From Clostridiales bacterium DTU070 (GTDB taxonomy: Bacteria > Bacillota > Clostridia > DSM-8532), in contig LFSH01000062.1 in NCBI GenBank assembly GCA_001513105.1, positions 1-64,000 on the forward strand: 64,000 bases of DNA, written 5' to 3'. Below, piece after piece: positions 52,310 through 61,600 of this stretch (positions within the stretch are counted from its first letter, which is position 1; every line of letters starts with the position of its first letter). The notes below the pieces were generated by a model. That model saw only the letters and a list, made by a program, of their open reading frames with translations, was not told where the DNA came from and did no database searches. Position numbers and translations under genes: made by a program.

Positions 52310-52903
52310 ATGCTTAATTATATTTGGGTTGGAATGATAATTTGCGGTGTTTTGTGGGGGCTGATAACAGGAAGAATGGATCAGGTGACCGAAGCAGTCA
52401 TTTCCAGCTCGGAGGAGGGTATAAAACTCTCAATTGTTCTGGCAGGGGTTATGTGTTTATGGTCGGGGCTTATGAAGATTGCCCAGAAAGGCGGCCTGGT
52501 AAATGCAATTACAAGGGTTTCAAGGGATATTTTCAGGGGATTGTTCACAAAAATTCCTGACAGACACCCGGCAATCGGAGCTATTGTCCTGTCCTTTACG
52601 GCTAATTTCCTTGGTCTCGGGAATGCGGCCACACCTCTTGGAATAAAGGCCATGGAAAGTCTTCAGACCCTGAATGATAAAAAAGATACCGCATCCGATG
52701 ATATGATCCTTTTTATGGTTATAAATGCGTCATGCCTGCAGTTTATACCGACGAACGTTATTGCCCTCAGAGATGCGGCAGGCTCGCAGGACGCAGCGGG
52801 AATACTGCCACATGTATGGATATCGTCACTGATATCGACGGTTGCGGCAATTGTTTTATTCTTTGTTTTCAAAAGACTTGAAAAAGGGCGGAAAACGGCA
52901 TGA
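52310..52903 (+). CDS. spmA: Spore maturation protein A
   Basis: A 197-aa membrane protein with a nucleoside-recognition (Gate) domain and about five helices. SpmA and SpmB are needed for full core dehydration of spores in Bacillus. FTANFLGLGNAATPLGIKAM and INASCLQFIPTNVIALR are typical. SD gggag precedes the ATG. The stop overlaps the spmB start as ATGA, so the pair is made together. The presence of the pair supports a spore-forming host. Confidence 0.92.
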   Translation: MLNYIWVGMIICGVLWGLITGRMDQVTEAVISSSEEGIKLSIVLAGVMCLWSGLMKIAQKGGLVNAITRVSRDIFRGLFTKIPDRHPAIGAIVLSFTANFLGLGNAATPLGIKAMESLQTLNDKKDTASDDMILFMVINASCLQFIPTNVIALRDAAGSQDAAGILPHVWISSLISTVAAIVLFFVFKRLEKGRKTA

Positions 52904-53430
52904 CAGTGGTTATGAAATGGCTTTCAACGGCTGCAATACCCGGACTGATAATATTAATCCTGATTTTCGGCATTGCAAGAAAGGTGCCGGTGTTTGATAC
53001 TTTCCTTGAAGGTGCAAGGGAAGGACTTGAAACCACTGTGAGAATTCTTCCCGTTCTGGTCGGGATTATGTTTGGGATTGAAATTCTGAATAAATCCGGG
53101 GCCCTTGATATGATTGTATTGCTGCTCAGGCCTTTTGCAAACATACTGAAAATCCCCGAAGAAATCCTTCCAATGGCGATTTTAAGACCTATATCAGGCG
53201 GTGCGTCCCTCGGCCTTCTTAGCAGGCAGCTGCAAGAGTACGGGCCTGATTCGTTAATCGGCAGAACGTTGTCGGTAATCATGGGTTCAACCGAAACCAT
53301 CTTTTATACCATTACCGTTTATTACGGCGCAGTCGGAGTGAAAAAGACAAGGTATACGCTTTGGGTGGCGCTCATTGCCGGCTTTGCCGGTTTAGTATCC
53401 GCAGTTGTCATTTGCCGTGTGTTTCCTTAA
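52900..53430 (+). CDS. spmB: Spore maturation protein B
   Basis: Partner of SpmA (176 aa), also a nucleoside-recognition-domain membrane protein. Helices are near residues 8-28, 50-70, 125-140 and 150-175. PVLVGIMFGIEILNKSGALD, RPISGGASLGLL and GSTETIFYTITVYYGAVGV are the conserved blocks. Translation is coupled to spmA. In other spore-formers mutants give spores of low heat resistance. Confidence 0.92.
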   Translation: MTVVMKWLSTAAIPGLIILILIFGIARKVPVFDTFLEGAREGLETTVRILPVLVGIMFGIEILNKSGALDMIVLLLRPFANILKIPEEILPMAILRPISGGASLGLLSRQLQEYGPDSLIGRTLSVIMGSTETIFYTITVYYGAVGVKKTRYTLWVALIAGFAGLVSAVVICRVFP

Positions 53431-53575
53431 CGATTTCCGGGCTGTTTCTTTTTTGTAAAAAAGGCCGATTATCCTGTCCTTCCGCACCAACTACGGCATA
53501 ATTCTTTTTTGCAGGCCATGTCCTGTTTTTACCGTGCCTGTCTTGAAATTTCAAATCAGATAATGGATAATATAG

Positions 53576-53605
53576 TTGACGTTTAAAACAGGAAACCTGT
53601 AATAT
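53576..53605 (+). promoter_or_regulatory. Promoter with internal palindrome before the two-component system
   Basis: TTGACG (53576-53581) is followed 18 bases later by TAATAT (53600-53605). The spacer contains the palindrome acagg-aaa-cctgt (53588-53600), a good candidate for autoregulation or another operator. Confidence 0.5.
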
Positions 53606-53628
53606 ATTTGATACTCAGAGGTTTGGGA

Positions 53629-54315
53629 ATGAACGGCAAAACGCGTATTTTGATTGTCGATGATGATGAAAACATATGTCAGCTGTTAAAACTATACCTT
53701 GACAAGGAAGGTTATGAAAACCTTGCGGTGCATAACGGGAAGCAGGCGCTTGACGCATTCAGGGATTTTACACCAAACCTTGTAATTCTCGATATCATGC
53801 TTCCCGGGATTGATGGATGGCAGGTATGCAGGGAAATACGCAAATTCAGCAGTATACCGATTATAATGCTTTCGGCAAGGGATGAAACCTTCGACAAGGT
53901 ACTCGGCCTTGAACTTGGTGCTGATGACTATGTAGCAAAGCCCTTCGAGCCAAAGGAACTTATTGCAAGGATTAAGGCTGTTTTAAGAAGATATGAGCGG
54001 CAGGACAATGCCCAGGAGCAGCTTATTTTCCCCGGGCTTGTTGTTAACAAGTCAAACTACACCATTCGCGTACACGGAAATGAAATGGAGCTGCCGCCTA
54101 AGGAACTGGAACTGCTTTATTTTCTGGCTTCAAACCCGAACAAGGTTTTTACGAGGGAACAGTTGCTGGAGAATGTCTGGGGCTTTGATTTTTACGGGGA
54201 TACAAGAACGGTTGATGTGCATGTTAAGCGCCTCAGGGAGAAACTTGAGCCCCCTGACCCTCACTGGCAGTTGAAAACAGTTTGGGGCGTAGGCTATAAG
54301 TTTGAGGTGAGATAA
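53629..54315 (+). CDS. OmpR-family response regulator
   Basis: A 228-aa DNA-binding response regulator. The receiver domain (about 1-118) has DDDEN at its acidic pocket, the phospho-acceptor Asp55 in VILDIMLPG and Lys in YVAKPFEP. The winged-helix output domain (about 130-228) closes with TRTVDVHVKRLREKLE. ATG 53629 is preferred because agaggt is 6 bases upstream; an upstream TTG at 53608 lies before the SD. The stop overlaps the kinase start by one base (TAATG). The stimulus is unknown. Confidence 0.92.
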   Translation: MNGKTRILIVDDDENICQLLKLYLDKEGYENLAVHNGKQALDAFRDFTPNLVILDIMLPGIDGWQVCREIRKFSSIPIIMLSARDETFDKVLGLELGADDYVAKPFEPKELIARIKAVLRRYERQDNAQEQLIFPGLVVNKSNYTIRVHGNEMELPPKELELLYFLASNPNKVFTREQLLENVWGFDFYGDTRTVDVHVKRLREKLEPPDPHWQLKTVWGVGYKFEVR

Positions 54316-55784
54316 TGTTCCATTCTGTTTTTCATAAGATGATGGCAATCTTTTTGGTGGTACTGCTGCTTTGTTTTTCCCTTGCAGCAGTATTTTTTAA
54401 TATAGCCATCAACCGCTATGTTACCGAACAGCGTACCGAGGTTTTAATCATATACGGAAAGCGGATATTGTCCGCCCTTGATGTTATTCTTGAAAACCGT
54501 TTTGATCCCTCGTCGTCATATATATTCCAGAACCTGCTGGAGGCTTTTGCGTATAACACATCATCGCTTATCTGGATTGCAGATGACCGGGGTTATCTTT
54601 TTGCTTATTCATCTATACCGGGTCAGTTTGCCGATAAGCTGAGCATTGTCAACGGCATATACCGGCTGCCCGACGAGAAGCAGTATGCCGTAAGCGAATC
54701 AGAAGCAATAAGAAGCGAAATCGGAACATTTCATGGCCTGTTTGAAGATACGGGTATGAAATGGCTAACGGTAAAAATACCCTTTTATTTTCCCGACATA
54801 ATACTGGACGGCAGGGAATTCAGGGGAAACGTTATAATGCACACACCGATACCCGAAATACAGAAAAGCGGGTACACCATTTTAAGCCTTCTAATGCCTG
54901 CGATTTTGATATCCCTGATTATTTCCTTCGTTCTGATTTATGTACTGTCAAAAAGAATAACAAACCCGCTAAAGCAGATGACCGATGCTGCAAGGAAGAT
55001 ATCTTCAGGGAACTGGAAGACAAGAATACAGATTAAGGGAAATGATGAAATTACGGTTTTGGCAGACAGCTTCAATCAGATGGTAGATAATCTTGAAAAC
55101 CTTGAAAAAATGCGGAGGGACTTCATCGGGAATATCTCCCACGAGCTCAGGACGCCGATGACGTCAATAAACGGCTTTATTGAAGGTATACTCGACGGAA
55201 CCATACCTGACGATAAGCAGGAATACTACCTGAATATTGTGAAGGATGAGGTAAAACGCCTGCAAAGGCTTGTCAGCGACCTGCTCGATATTGCAAGAAT
55301 GGAATCGGGAGAAACAAAGGTAAACATTATTGCATTTGACATATGCGAAGTGATAAGGCTGAGCGTTATTCAGCTTCAGCAGTTCATTGAAGACAAAAAC
55401 ATAATTTTCAGGGCGAATTTTGAACAGGAAACCATGATTGTCCAGGCTGACAGGGATGCAATACAAAGGGTTATGATAAACCTTATCCATAATGCTATAA
55501 AATTCACTCCCGAAAACGGAAGTATTTCGGTAACGGTGCGAAATGTAAAAGGAAAAGCAGAAATCACCGTATCAGATACCGGCCAGGGGATACCCGCGGA
55601 AGACATTCCGTTTATTTTTGACCGTTTTCACAAGGCTGATAAATCGAGGGGTAAAGACAAAACCAGCGTCGGCCTGGGGCTTTATATAGTTAAAAACATT
55701 CTGAAAGCTCATAATGAGAATGTATACGTTGAAAGCGAATATGGAAAGGGAGCTGCCTTTACATTTTATCTTCCAATGGGTTGA
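54315..55784 (+). CDS. Membrane sensor histidine kinase
   Basis: A 489-aa kinase partner of the preceding regulator. Helix 1 is near residues 8-30, an extracytoplasmic sensor domain covers about 30-195 and helix 2 about 195-217 (LMPAILISLIISFVLIYVL). A HAMP domain follows (about 218-270). The dimerisation domain holds His276 in FIGNISHELRTPM. The ATPase domain has NLIHNAIKFTPENG, DTGQGIPAED and the final VGLGLYIVKNILKAH. The architecture resembles the PhoR/ResE class. The sensor domain is not one I can name, so the signal is unknown. Confidence 0.92.
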   Translation: MFHSVFHKMMAIFLVVLLLCFSLAAVFFNIAINRYVTEQRTEVLIIYGKRILSALDVILENRFDPSSSYIFQNLLEAFAYNTSSLIWIADDRGYLFAYSSIPGQFADKLSIVNGIYRLPDEKQYAVSESEAIRSEIGTFHGLFEDTGMKWLTVKIPFYFPDIILDGREFRGNVIMHTPIPEIQKSGYTILSLLMPAILISLIISFVLIYVLSKRITNPLKQMTDAARKISSGNWKTRIQIKGNDEITVLADSFNQMVDNLENLEKMRRDFIGNISHELRTPMTSINGFIEGILDGTIPDDKQEYYLNIVKDEVKRLQRLVSDLLDIARMESGETKVNIIAFDICEVIRLSVIQLQQFIEDKNIIFRANFEQETMIVQADRDAIQRVMINLIHNAIKFTPENGSISVTVRNVKGKAEITVSDTGQGIPAEDIPFIFDRFHKADKSRGKDKTSVGLGLYIVKNILKAHNENVYVESEYGKGAAFTFYLPMG

Positions 55785-55937
55785 AAGGCTGAAGAAAATG
55801 GATTAGCCTTTTTGCGCAATTTACCGCAGGCATACGGTATCTTGATCAGCAAGTCCCAGAGAACAGCGAAGAACACATTTGGATCATATATGTAACCACG
55901 AATTCCGGGCTAAATGCCGGATGAAATATTTCGGGAA

Positions 55938-55965
55938 TAAAAAAAGCCCGGATTATAATCCGGGC
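55938..55965 (-). terminator. Terminator of the LysM-SleB gene
   Basis: The palindrome gcccggattataatccgggc (55946-55965) is followed, on the minus strand, by a run of eight bases that is nearly all T. The stem is very strong. Confidence 0.9.
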
Positions 55966-55977
55966 ATATCATTATTT

Positions 55978-56748
55978 TCAGTACACGTAAACCATATCAC
56001 CCGATCTCAAAGCAATGGGTTTGGACCATAACCATTTGTTTGTAGCACTGTTGTCAAAAAAGAAAAGTGCGCCGTTTGTAGGATCAGCACCGTTCAATGC
56101 ATCGCGGGCTGCCTTTATTGCTTCCTGTGAAGCAGGTTTGTTAATCATGCCGTTTTGCACAGGCGTAAACTGGTAATATCCGTAGGACTTCTCATATATA
56201 ACACCGCTTATGGTGTTCGGAAAGCGTGAATCCTTCACACGGTTTACAACAACGGCTCCAACCGCTACCTTTGCGGTATAAGGCTGATTATTTGCCTCGG
56301 CGGTTATAAGCCTTGCAAGAAGATCGAGATCGCCCTGTGTATATGGTATTGCGCCTTTATTCGAATAGGTTGCAATGGCAGCATCGGTACCCGATGCCGT
56401 TCCGGGAATTATAAGTTTCTGTCCAGCATAAATCATGTCGTCCCATTTTCCATTTGCCTTCCTTAAGGAATAAAGTGAAATTCCGTATTTTTTTGCAATC
56501 AGGTATAGGCTGTCACCTTTCTGTACCGTATATTCCGCCGCCGGAACATCCAGCTTCTGGCCCGGATATATCACGGTACTGTTAAGCCCGTTCCGGCTCA
56601 TAATGCTTCCTGATGTTGTTCCGAAGAGCTGCCCTATTGTGTAAAGGGAATCGCCCTTTGCCACGGTGTAGGAAGCAGCACTTGCATACGTTGGAACCAA
56701 AGATGACAATACCAGTACTGCAAAAAACACCTTTAGCTTTTTACTCAT
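55978..56748 (-). CDS. Secreted LysM/SleB-type cell-wall hydrolase
   Basis: A 256-aa exported peptidoglycan hydrolase. A signal peptide (about residues 1-24, ending ASA) is followed by two LysM peptidoglycan-binding repeats: YTVAKGDSLYTIGQLFG (about 27-70) and YTVQKGDSLYLIAKKYG (about 73-116). The C-terminal SleB/hydrolase 2 domain (about 137-256) has LLARLITAEANNQPYTAKVAVGAVVVNRV with the probable catalytic Glu in AEANN. SleB enzymes lyse spore cortex; similar vegetative enzymes act on the wall. The SD aaggaggag precedes the ATG. The gene is controlled by the c-di-AMP riboswitch upstream. Confidence 0.92.
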   Translation of the reverse strand: MSKKLKVFFAVLVLSSLVPTYASAASYTVAKGDSLYTIGQLFGTTSGSIMSRNGLNSTVIYPGQKLDVPAAEYTVQKGDSLYLIAKKYGISLYSLRKANGKWDDMIYAGQKLIIPGTASGTDAAIATYSNKGAIPYTQGDLDLLARLITAEANNQPYTAKVAVGAVVVNRVKDSRFPNTISGVIYEKSYGYYQFTPVQNGMINKPASQEAIKAARDALNGADPTNGALFFFDNSATNKWLWSKPIALRSGDMVYVY

Positions 56749-56767
56749 TTTTCTCCTCCTTAATCAG

Positions 56768-56882
56768 CCTCCGAGGTTAGTTGACGGGTTTGGGCCGAGG
56801 CGCCCTACTTTATGATAATCATAAAGATTCACCCCAAAATTATCCCCCGTATTCCAACACTGGAAATTCGGCCTTTTTCATG
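56768..56882 (-). promoter_or_regulatory. Cyclic di-AMP riboswitch (ydaO-yuaA type)
   Basis: Read on the minus strand, the leader carries cgggggataattttggggtg, then gaatc, a hairpin (tttatgattatcataaa), ggcgcctcggcc, and the conserved closing aacccgtcaactaacctcgg with aggc. These are the landmarks of the ydaO-type element, which senses cyclic di-AMP and usually lowers expression of cell-wall hydrolase and potassium-transport genes. It lies between a promoter and the LysM-SleB gene, with no independent terminator visible, so it may act near the SD. Confidence 0.85.
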
Positions 56883-56888
56883 CCGATT

Positions 56889-56917
56889 ATTGTAACAGGA
56901 ATGGAGGGTTATGTAAA
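56889..56917 (-). promoter_or_regulatory. Promoter of the c-di-AMP riboswitch-hydrolase unit
   Basis: On the minus strand: TTTACA (56917-56912), 17 bases, TACAAT (56894-56889). The start near 56882 coincides with the beginning of the riboswitch. Confidence 0.7.
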
Positions 56918-57107
56918 CCTGAAAAATGTAGTACCCGAGGAAACAGCAGGAAAGGGATGATAAGCAAAAAACAATTCACAAATTATTCATACTGATGTAA
57001 AAAATATTGTTTAGAATAAAAGCGTAGCCTGAAAATATATAAATAGTAGACCGGTTAAAGATGGTTGAACAGTACATAGAAAAAAATGAATGAAAGGAGA
57101 GACGGGA

Positions 57108-58481
57108 ATGAGTGAATTCGATAAAAGCAATAATTATTATGATAATGATAACAATAATTCATACTCATACGAGGGCTATTCAAACAACCGGCAGAATACA
57201 AACACAAGCCCTTACTACAGCTATTACAACTCATACAACCAACAGAACTATGACGACCTGAAAACATCATCTTTTTACTCCGAGAGCTACGAGAAGCCGC
57301 GTAAGGGAAGAATAAGGGAAATGATATTACCCCTTGTAATAGTTGCGCTTATAAGCTCGGTTCTTGGCGGTGCTTTGGTCGGTGCATGGTTCCAGTTCGG
57401 AGCTCCGACTCTTGTTGAGAATAATCTACAGTCAGGAAACAATTCACAGGTTGATACGCAGCTTGTAAAACAGATTGAGATTGTCAATAATATTGAATCT
57501 CCCGCAACAGCGATTGCAGAAAAGGTAAGCCCTTCAATTGTCGGTATAAAGGTTACCTACAGGATACAGGATTTCTGGTTTGGTGCACAGCAGAGCAGCG
57601 GTTCAGGTTCAGGCATTATAATAAGAAGTGACGGGTACATTCTTACAAACAACCATGTTATTGAGGCAGCCATGGAATCAGGCACCAAAATTGCCCAGGG
57701 CGCTTCAATCCAGGTTATACTGCCGAACCAGACAGATCAGTTTTATGATGCTAAGGTGGTTGGCCGGGATGAAAGAACCGATATTGCCGTACTTAAAGTA
57801 GATCTGTCAGAACTGCCCGCTGTTGACATCGGCAACTCCGACGAGCTTAAAGTGGGAGAGCTTGCAATAGCAATAGGCAACCCTGCAGGACTTGAGTTCA
57901 TGGGATCCGTTACACAGGGCATAATCAGCGGTTTGAACCGTGAAATACAGGTTGGAAGCGGGCGTCCGCTGAAAGTTATTCAGACCGATGCGGCAATAAA
58001 CCCAGGAAACAGCGGAGGGGCACTGGTTAATTCAAAAGGTGAAGTTATTGGTGTCAACACTGTGAAAATAAGCGGTTCCAATTATGAAGGACTCGGTTTC
58101 GCGATCCCAATCAATACGGCAATGGAAATAGCCAACAGCCTTATATCCGACGGTTATGTAAAAGGACGTCCGCAGATTGGTGTTCAGATTGACACCAGGT
58201 ACAATGAAGAAATGGCTGAAACGTATAAACTTCCGCCGGGATTGCTGGTTAAAGAAGTAATCCCCCTGAGCGGGGCCTATAACGCAGGAATCAAGATAGG
58301 TGATATTATAACCGAGTTCAACGGGGTTCCGGTGAAAACTTTTGATGAACTGGAAACAGAAAAAAATAAGTATAAGGCGGGCGATGTTGTAAAGATAAAA
58401 ATCTACCGAATAGAAAGTTCTGATTTTACAAGAGGGCAATACCTTGAACTGGATGTTACGCTAAGCGAAGACAAGGGATAA
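57108..58481 (+). CDS. HtrA/DegP-like membrane serine protease with PDZ domain
   Basis: A 457-aa envelope stress protease. The cytosolic first 60 residues are rich in Asn, Tyr and Ser (for example NNYYDNDNNNSYSYEGYS). A membrane helix spans about residues 70-92. The trypsin-like domain has catalytic His183 (NNHVIEAA), Asp225 (ERTDIAVLKVD) and Ser302 (NPGNSGGALVN). A PDZ domain follows (about 360-450). ATG 57108 is preferred since aaggag is 8 bases upstream, whereas an in-frame ATG at 57090 lies before the SD. It probably degrades misfolded exported proteins at the outer face of the membrane. Lon/Clp genes are not nearby. Confidence 0.92.
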   Translation: MSEFDKSNNYYDNDNNNSYSYEGYSNNRQNTNTSPYYSYYNSYNQQNYDDLKTSSFYSESYEKPRKGRIREMILPLVIVALISSVLGGALVGAWFQFGAPTLVENNLQSGNNSQVDTQLVKQIEIVNNIESPATAIAEKVSPSIVGIKVTYRIQDFWFGAQQSSGSGSGIIIRSDGYILTNNHVIEAAMESGTKIAQGASIQVILPNQTDQFYDAKVVGRDERTDIAVLKVDLSELPAVDIGNSDELKVGELAIAIGNPAGLEFMGSVTQGIISGLNREIQVGSGRPLKVIQTDAAINPGNSGGALVNSKGEVIGVNTVKISGSNYEGLGFAIPINTAMEIANSLISDGYVKGRPQIGVQIDTRYNEEMAETYKLPPGLLVKEVIPLSGAYNAGIKIGDIITEFNGVPVKTFDELETEKNKYKAGDVVKIKIYRIESSDFTRGQYLELDVTLSEDKG

Positions 58482-58503
58482 GGTTTATGTGAAATTTATA
58501 CGA

Positions 58504-58532
58504 AAAGAGCGGTTAAAATCGCTCTTTTTTTT
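58504..58532 (+). terminator. Terminator of the HtrA-like gene
   Basis: The arms aaagagcg (58504-58511) and cgctcttt (58520-58527) form a perfect 8-bp stem and are followed by further T. Confidence 0.85.
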
Positions 58533-58566
58533 ATGTGTATAAATTCAATGTTCATTTTTGAATTTA

Positions 58567-58595
58567 TTGAACTGAAAAAAAATATATGGTAAATT
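58567..58595 (+). promoter_or_regulatory. Possible promoter of purL
   Basis: TTGAAC (58567-58572), 17 bases, TAAATT (58590-58595). The match is moderate. The sequence gtatcaggtgttatta follows at 58608-58623 and resembles one half of the FapR site. Confidence 0.4.
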
Positions 58596-58674
58596 TATTT
58601 AGTAACGTATCAGGTGTTATTAAATGTAAGCATTTAAGTCTTTTCAAAATCTGAAAAAAAAGTGAGGAATGACA

Positions 58675-61600
58675 ATGTCTGTAAGAAGAATCTTTGTTGA
58701 GAAAAAACCCGGTTTTGATGTAAAAGCTCAGAAACTCCGCGAAGAAATAACTGAATACCTTGAAGTAAGCGGAATAAGCAATGTGAGGGTTCTTGACAGG
58801 TATGATTTGGAAGGCGTGCCTGATGAAGACTATGAAAAGGTAAAATACTTTATCTTTTCTGATCCGCCTGCCAATTTCATATATGAAGATGAATTACCCG
58901 TTAAAAGCGGTGAGCGGGTTTTTGCGGTTGAACTGCTGCCCGGTCAGTACGAACAGCGTGCAGACAGCTGTGCACAGAGCATTCAGCTGATAACTGAAGG
59001 TGAAAGGCCTGCAGTAAAAGTTGCAACGGTAATAATAATTGACGGTAATATAACCGACGAGGCCTTCGAAAGAATAAAGAATTACTATATAAACCCGGTG
59101 GAAAGCAGGCTCGCGGGCCTGGAAAAACCTGAAACCCTTCGTGAAGAATACCGTATACCTGAAAAGGTTGAGGTAATGGAAGGGTTTATCAGCCTGGACG
59201 ATGAAGCTCTGAAAAAGTTTGCCGAAAAACTTGGTTTTGCGATGTCATTTGAAGATCTTGCTTTTTGCAGGGATTATTTCAGGGACACAGAAAAGAGGAA
59301 TCCTACAGTCACTGAGCTCAGAATGATTGACACCTACTGGTCAGATCACTGCAGACATACAACATTCATGACCGAAATTGAGGAGGTTTCCTTTGATAGC
59401 GGTCCTGTTTCCGAAAAGATTTCCGATGTTTACAATATGTATCTTGAAACCCGTAAAAATGTGTATAATGACAGGGAAAAACCCGTATGCCTTATGGACA
59501 TAGCAACAATAGCGATGAAGGAACTGAAGCGGCTTGGCAGGCTGGATGACCTGGATGAATCCGACGAGGTTAACGCATGCAGTATTGTTGTTGATATTGA
59601 TGTGGACGGCAAAAAAGAGCCATACCTTGTAATGTTTAAAAACGAAACCCATAACCATCCCACCGAGATAGAACCTTTCGGCGGTGCTTCAACCTGCCTT
59701 GGCGGTGCAATCCGTGACCCGTTGTCAGGGAGGTCATACGTTTACCAGGCCATGAGAATTACCGGATGCGGTGACCCGAGGAAACCGTTTGATCAGACGC
59801 TTCCGGGCAAACTTCCCCAGCGAGTTATAACAACACAGGCAGCATTGGGCTACAGTTCATACGGAAACCAGATAGGTGTTACAACAGGCCAGGTCCAGGA
59901 AATATACCATGAAGGGTATGTTGCAAAAAGAATGGAGCTTGGAGCGATAGTTGCAGCCGCACCGAAAAGGAATGTAGTAAGGGAAAAGCCCAAAGCAGGG
60001 GATGTCATCCTTTTGATCGGCGGCAGAACCGGCCGTGACGGCTTAGGCGGTGCCACCGGTTCGTCGAAGGAACATACCGAGGAATCCCTGACTGAAAGCG
60101 GTGCTGAGGTTCAGAAAGGAAATCCTGCAATAGAAAGAAATATACTGCGTTTGTTCAGAAAACCGGAAGCCTCGGTACTGATTAAAAAATGCAACGATTT
60201 TGGCGCAGGCGGTGTTTCGGTAGCTATCGGGGAACTTGCAGACGGCCTTGAGATTGATCTGGATGCCGTACCTACGAAGTATCCCGGCCTTGACGGAACC
60301 GAAATAGCAATTTCGGAATCCCAGGAAAGAATGGCAGTAGTTGTTTCGGCAGACAATGCTGATAAGTTTATAAAACTTGCAAAGGAAGAGAACCTCGAAG
60401 CAACGATTGTTGCAAAGGTTACCGACAGCAACAGGCTGGTTATGAACTGGCGCGGCCAGAGAATAGTGGATATCAGCCGTGAGTTCTTAAATACAAGCGG
60501 TGTAAGGCAGAAAATAAAGGTTGCTGTGAAGGAACCTGAAGCTTCAGTCAATATTATATCCAGTTCAGAAACAGGCATGGATTTTGCCGAAGCATTCAGG
60601 CAAAACCTTCAGAAGCTGAATGTATGCAGCCAGAAAGGCCTTGTTGAAATGTTCGACAGTACGGTTGGAGCAGGTACGGTATTAATGCCTCTCGGAGGCA
60701 AGAATCAGCTGACACCGGCTGAAGGAATGGCTGCAAAGATACCCGTCCAGGACGGGGAAACAAGTACGGCTACATTGATGGCCTTTGGTTTCAACCCTGA
60801 AATTTCAACAAAAAGTCCTTTCCATGGCGCTGTATATGCCGTTGTTGAATCGGTGGCAAAAATTGTTGCGATGGGGGGCGACCATACCGGAATACGCCTG
60901 TCGCTTCAGGAATACTTCGAAAAATTGGGGAAAGACCCCGTTAAGTGGGGGAAACCCTTCAGTGCGTTAATGGGTGCGTTCTATTCACAGATGAATTTGA
61001 AAATACCTGCAATCGGCGGAAAGGACAGTATGTCGGGTACATTTAATGATTTGAATGTGCCGCCCACATTGGTTTCGTTTGCAATCTGCACTGCGGATGC
61101 TGCAAAAGTATTGTCCCCTGAGTTCAAGAAGGCAGGAAGCAGCGTGGCGCTGGTGAAAATAAGAAAAGACCGGGTTGATCTTCCGGACTTTGAGCATTTG
61201 AACTTAACATATTCAAAGATTCACAGGTTAATCTCAGAAAGAAAGATTCTGTCTGCATGTACCGTCAAATCCGGAGGCGTTGCGGAGGCTGTTTCAAAAA
61301 TGGCTTTTGGTAACGATATCGGCTTTGTTTCATCAAAAGATGCAAATTCAGAATACTGGTTTGCACCCTGTTATGGAAATATTGTTCTTGAAATATCTGA
61401 AACTATTGATGCAAAGGAATTGCTTGCGGGCCTTGACTATGAAATCATAGGGAAAACAACGGCTGAACCCGTTATAACCATCGGCGGTGCCGCAATGGAT
61501 CTGAACGAGCTTAAAACCCTTTGGCAGGAGCCATTGGAAAGTGTCTTCCCGACACGTGCAAAACACAGGAATGAAAAACCCGCTTCGTCCATTTTCAACA

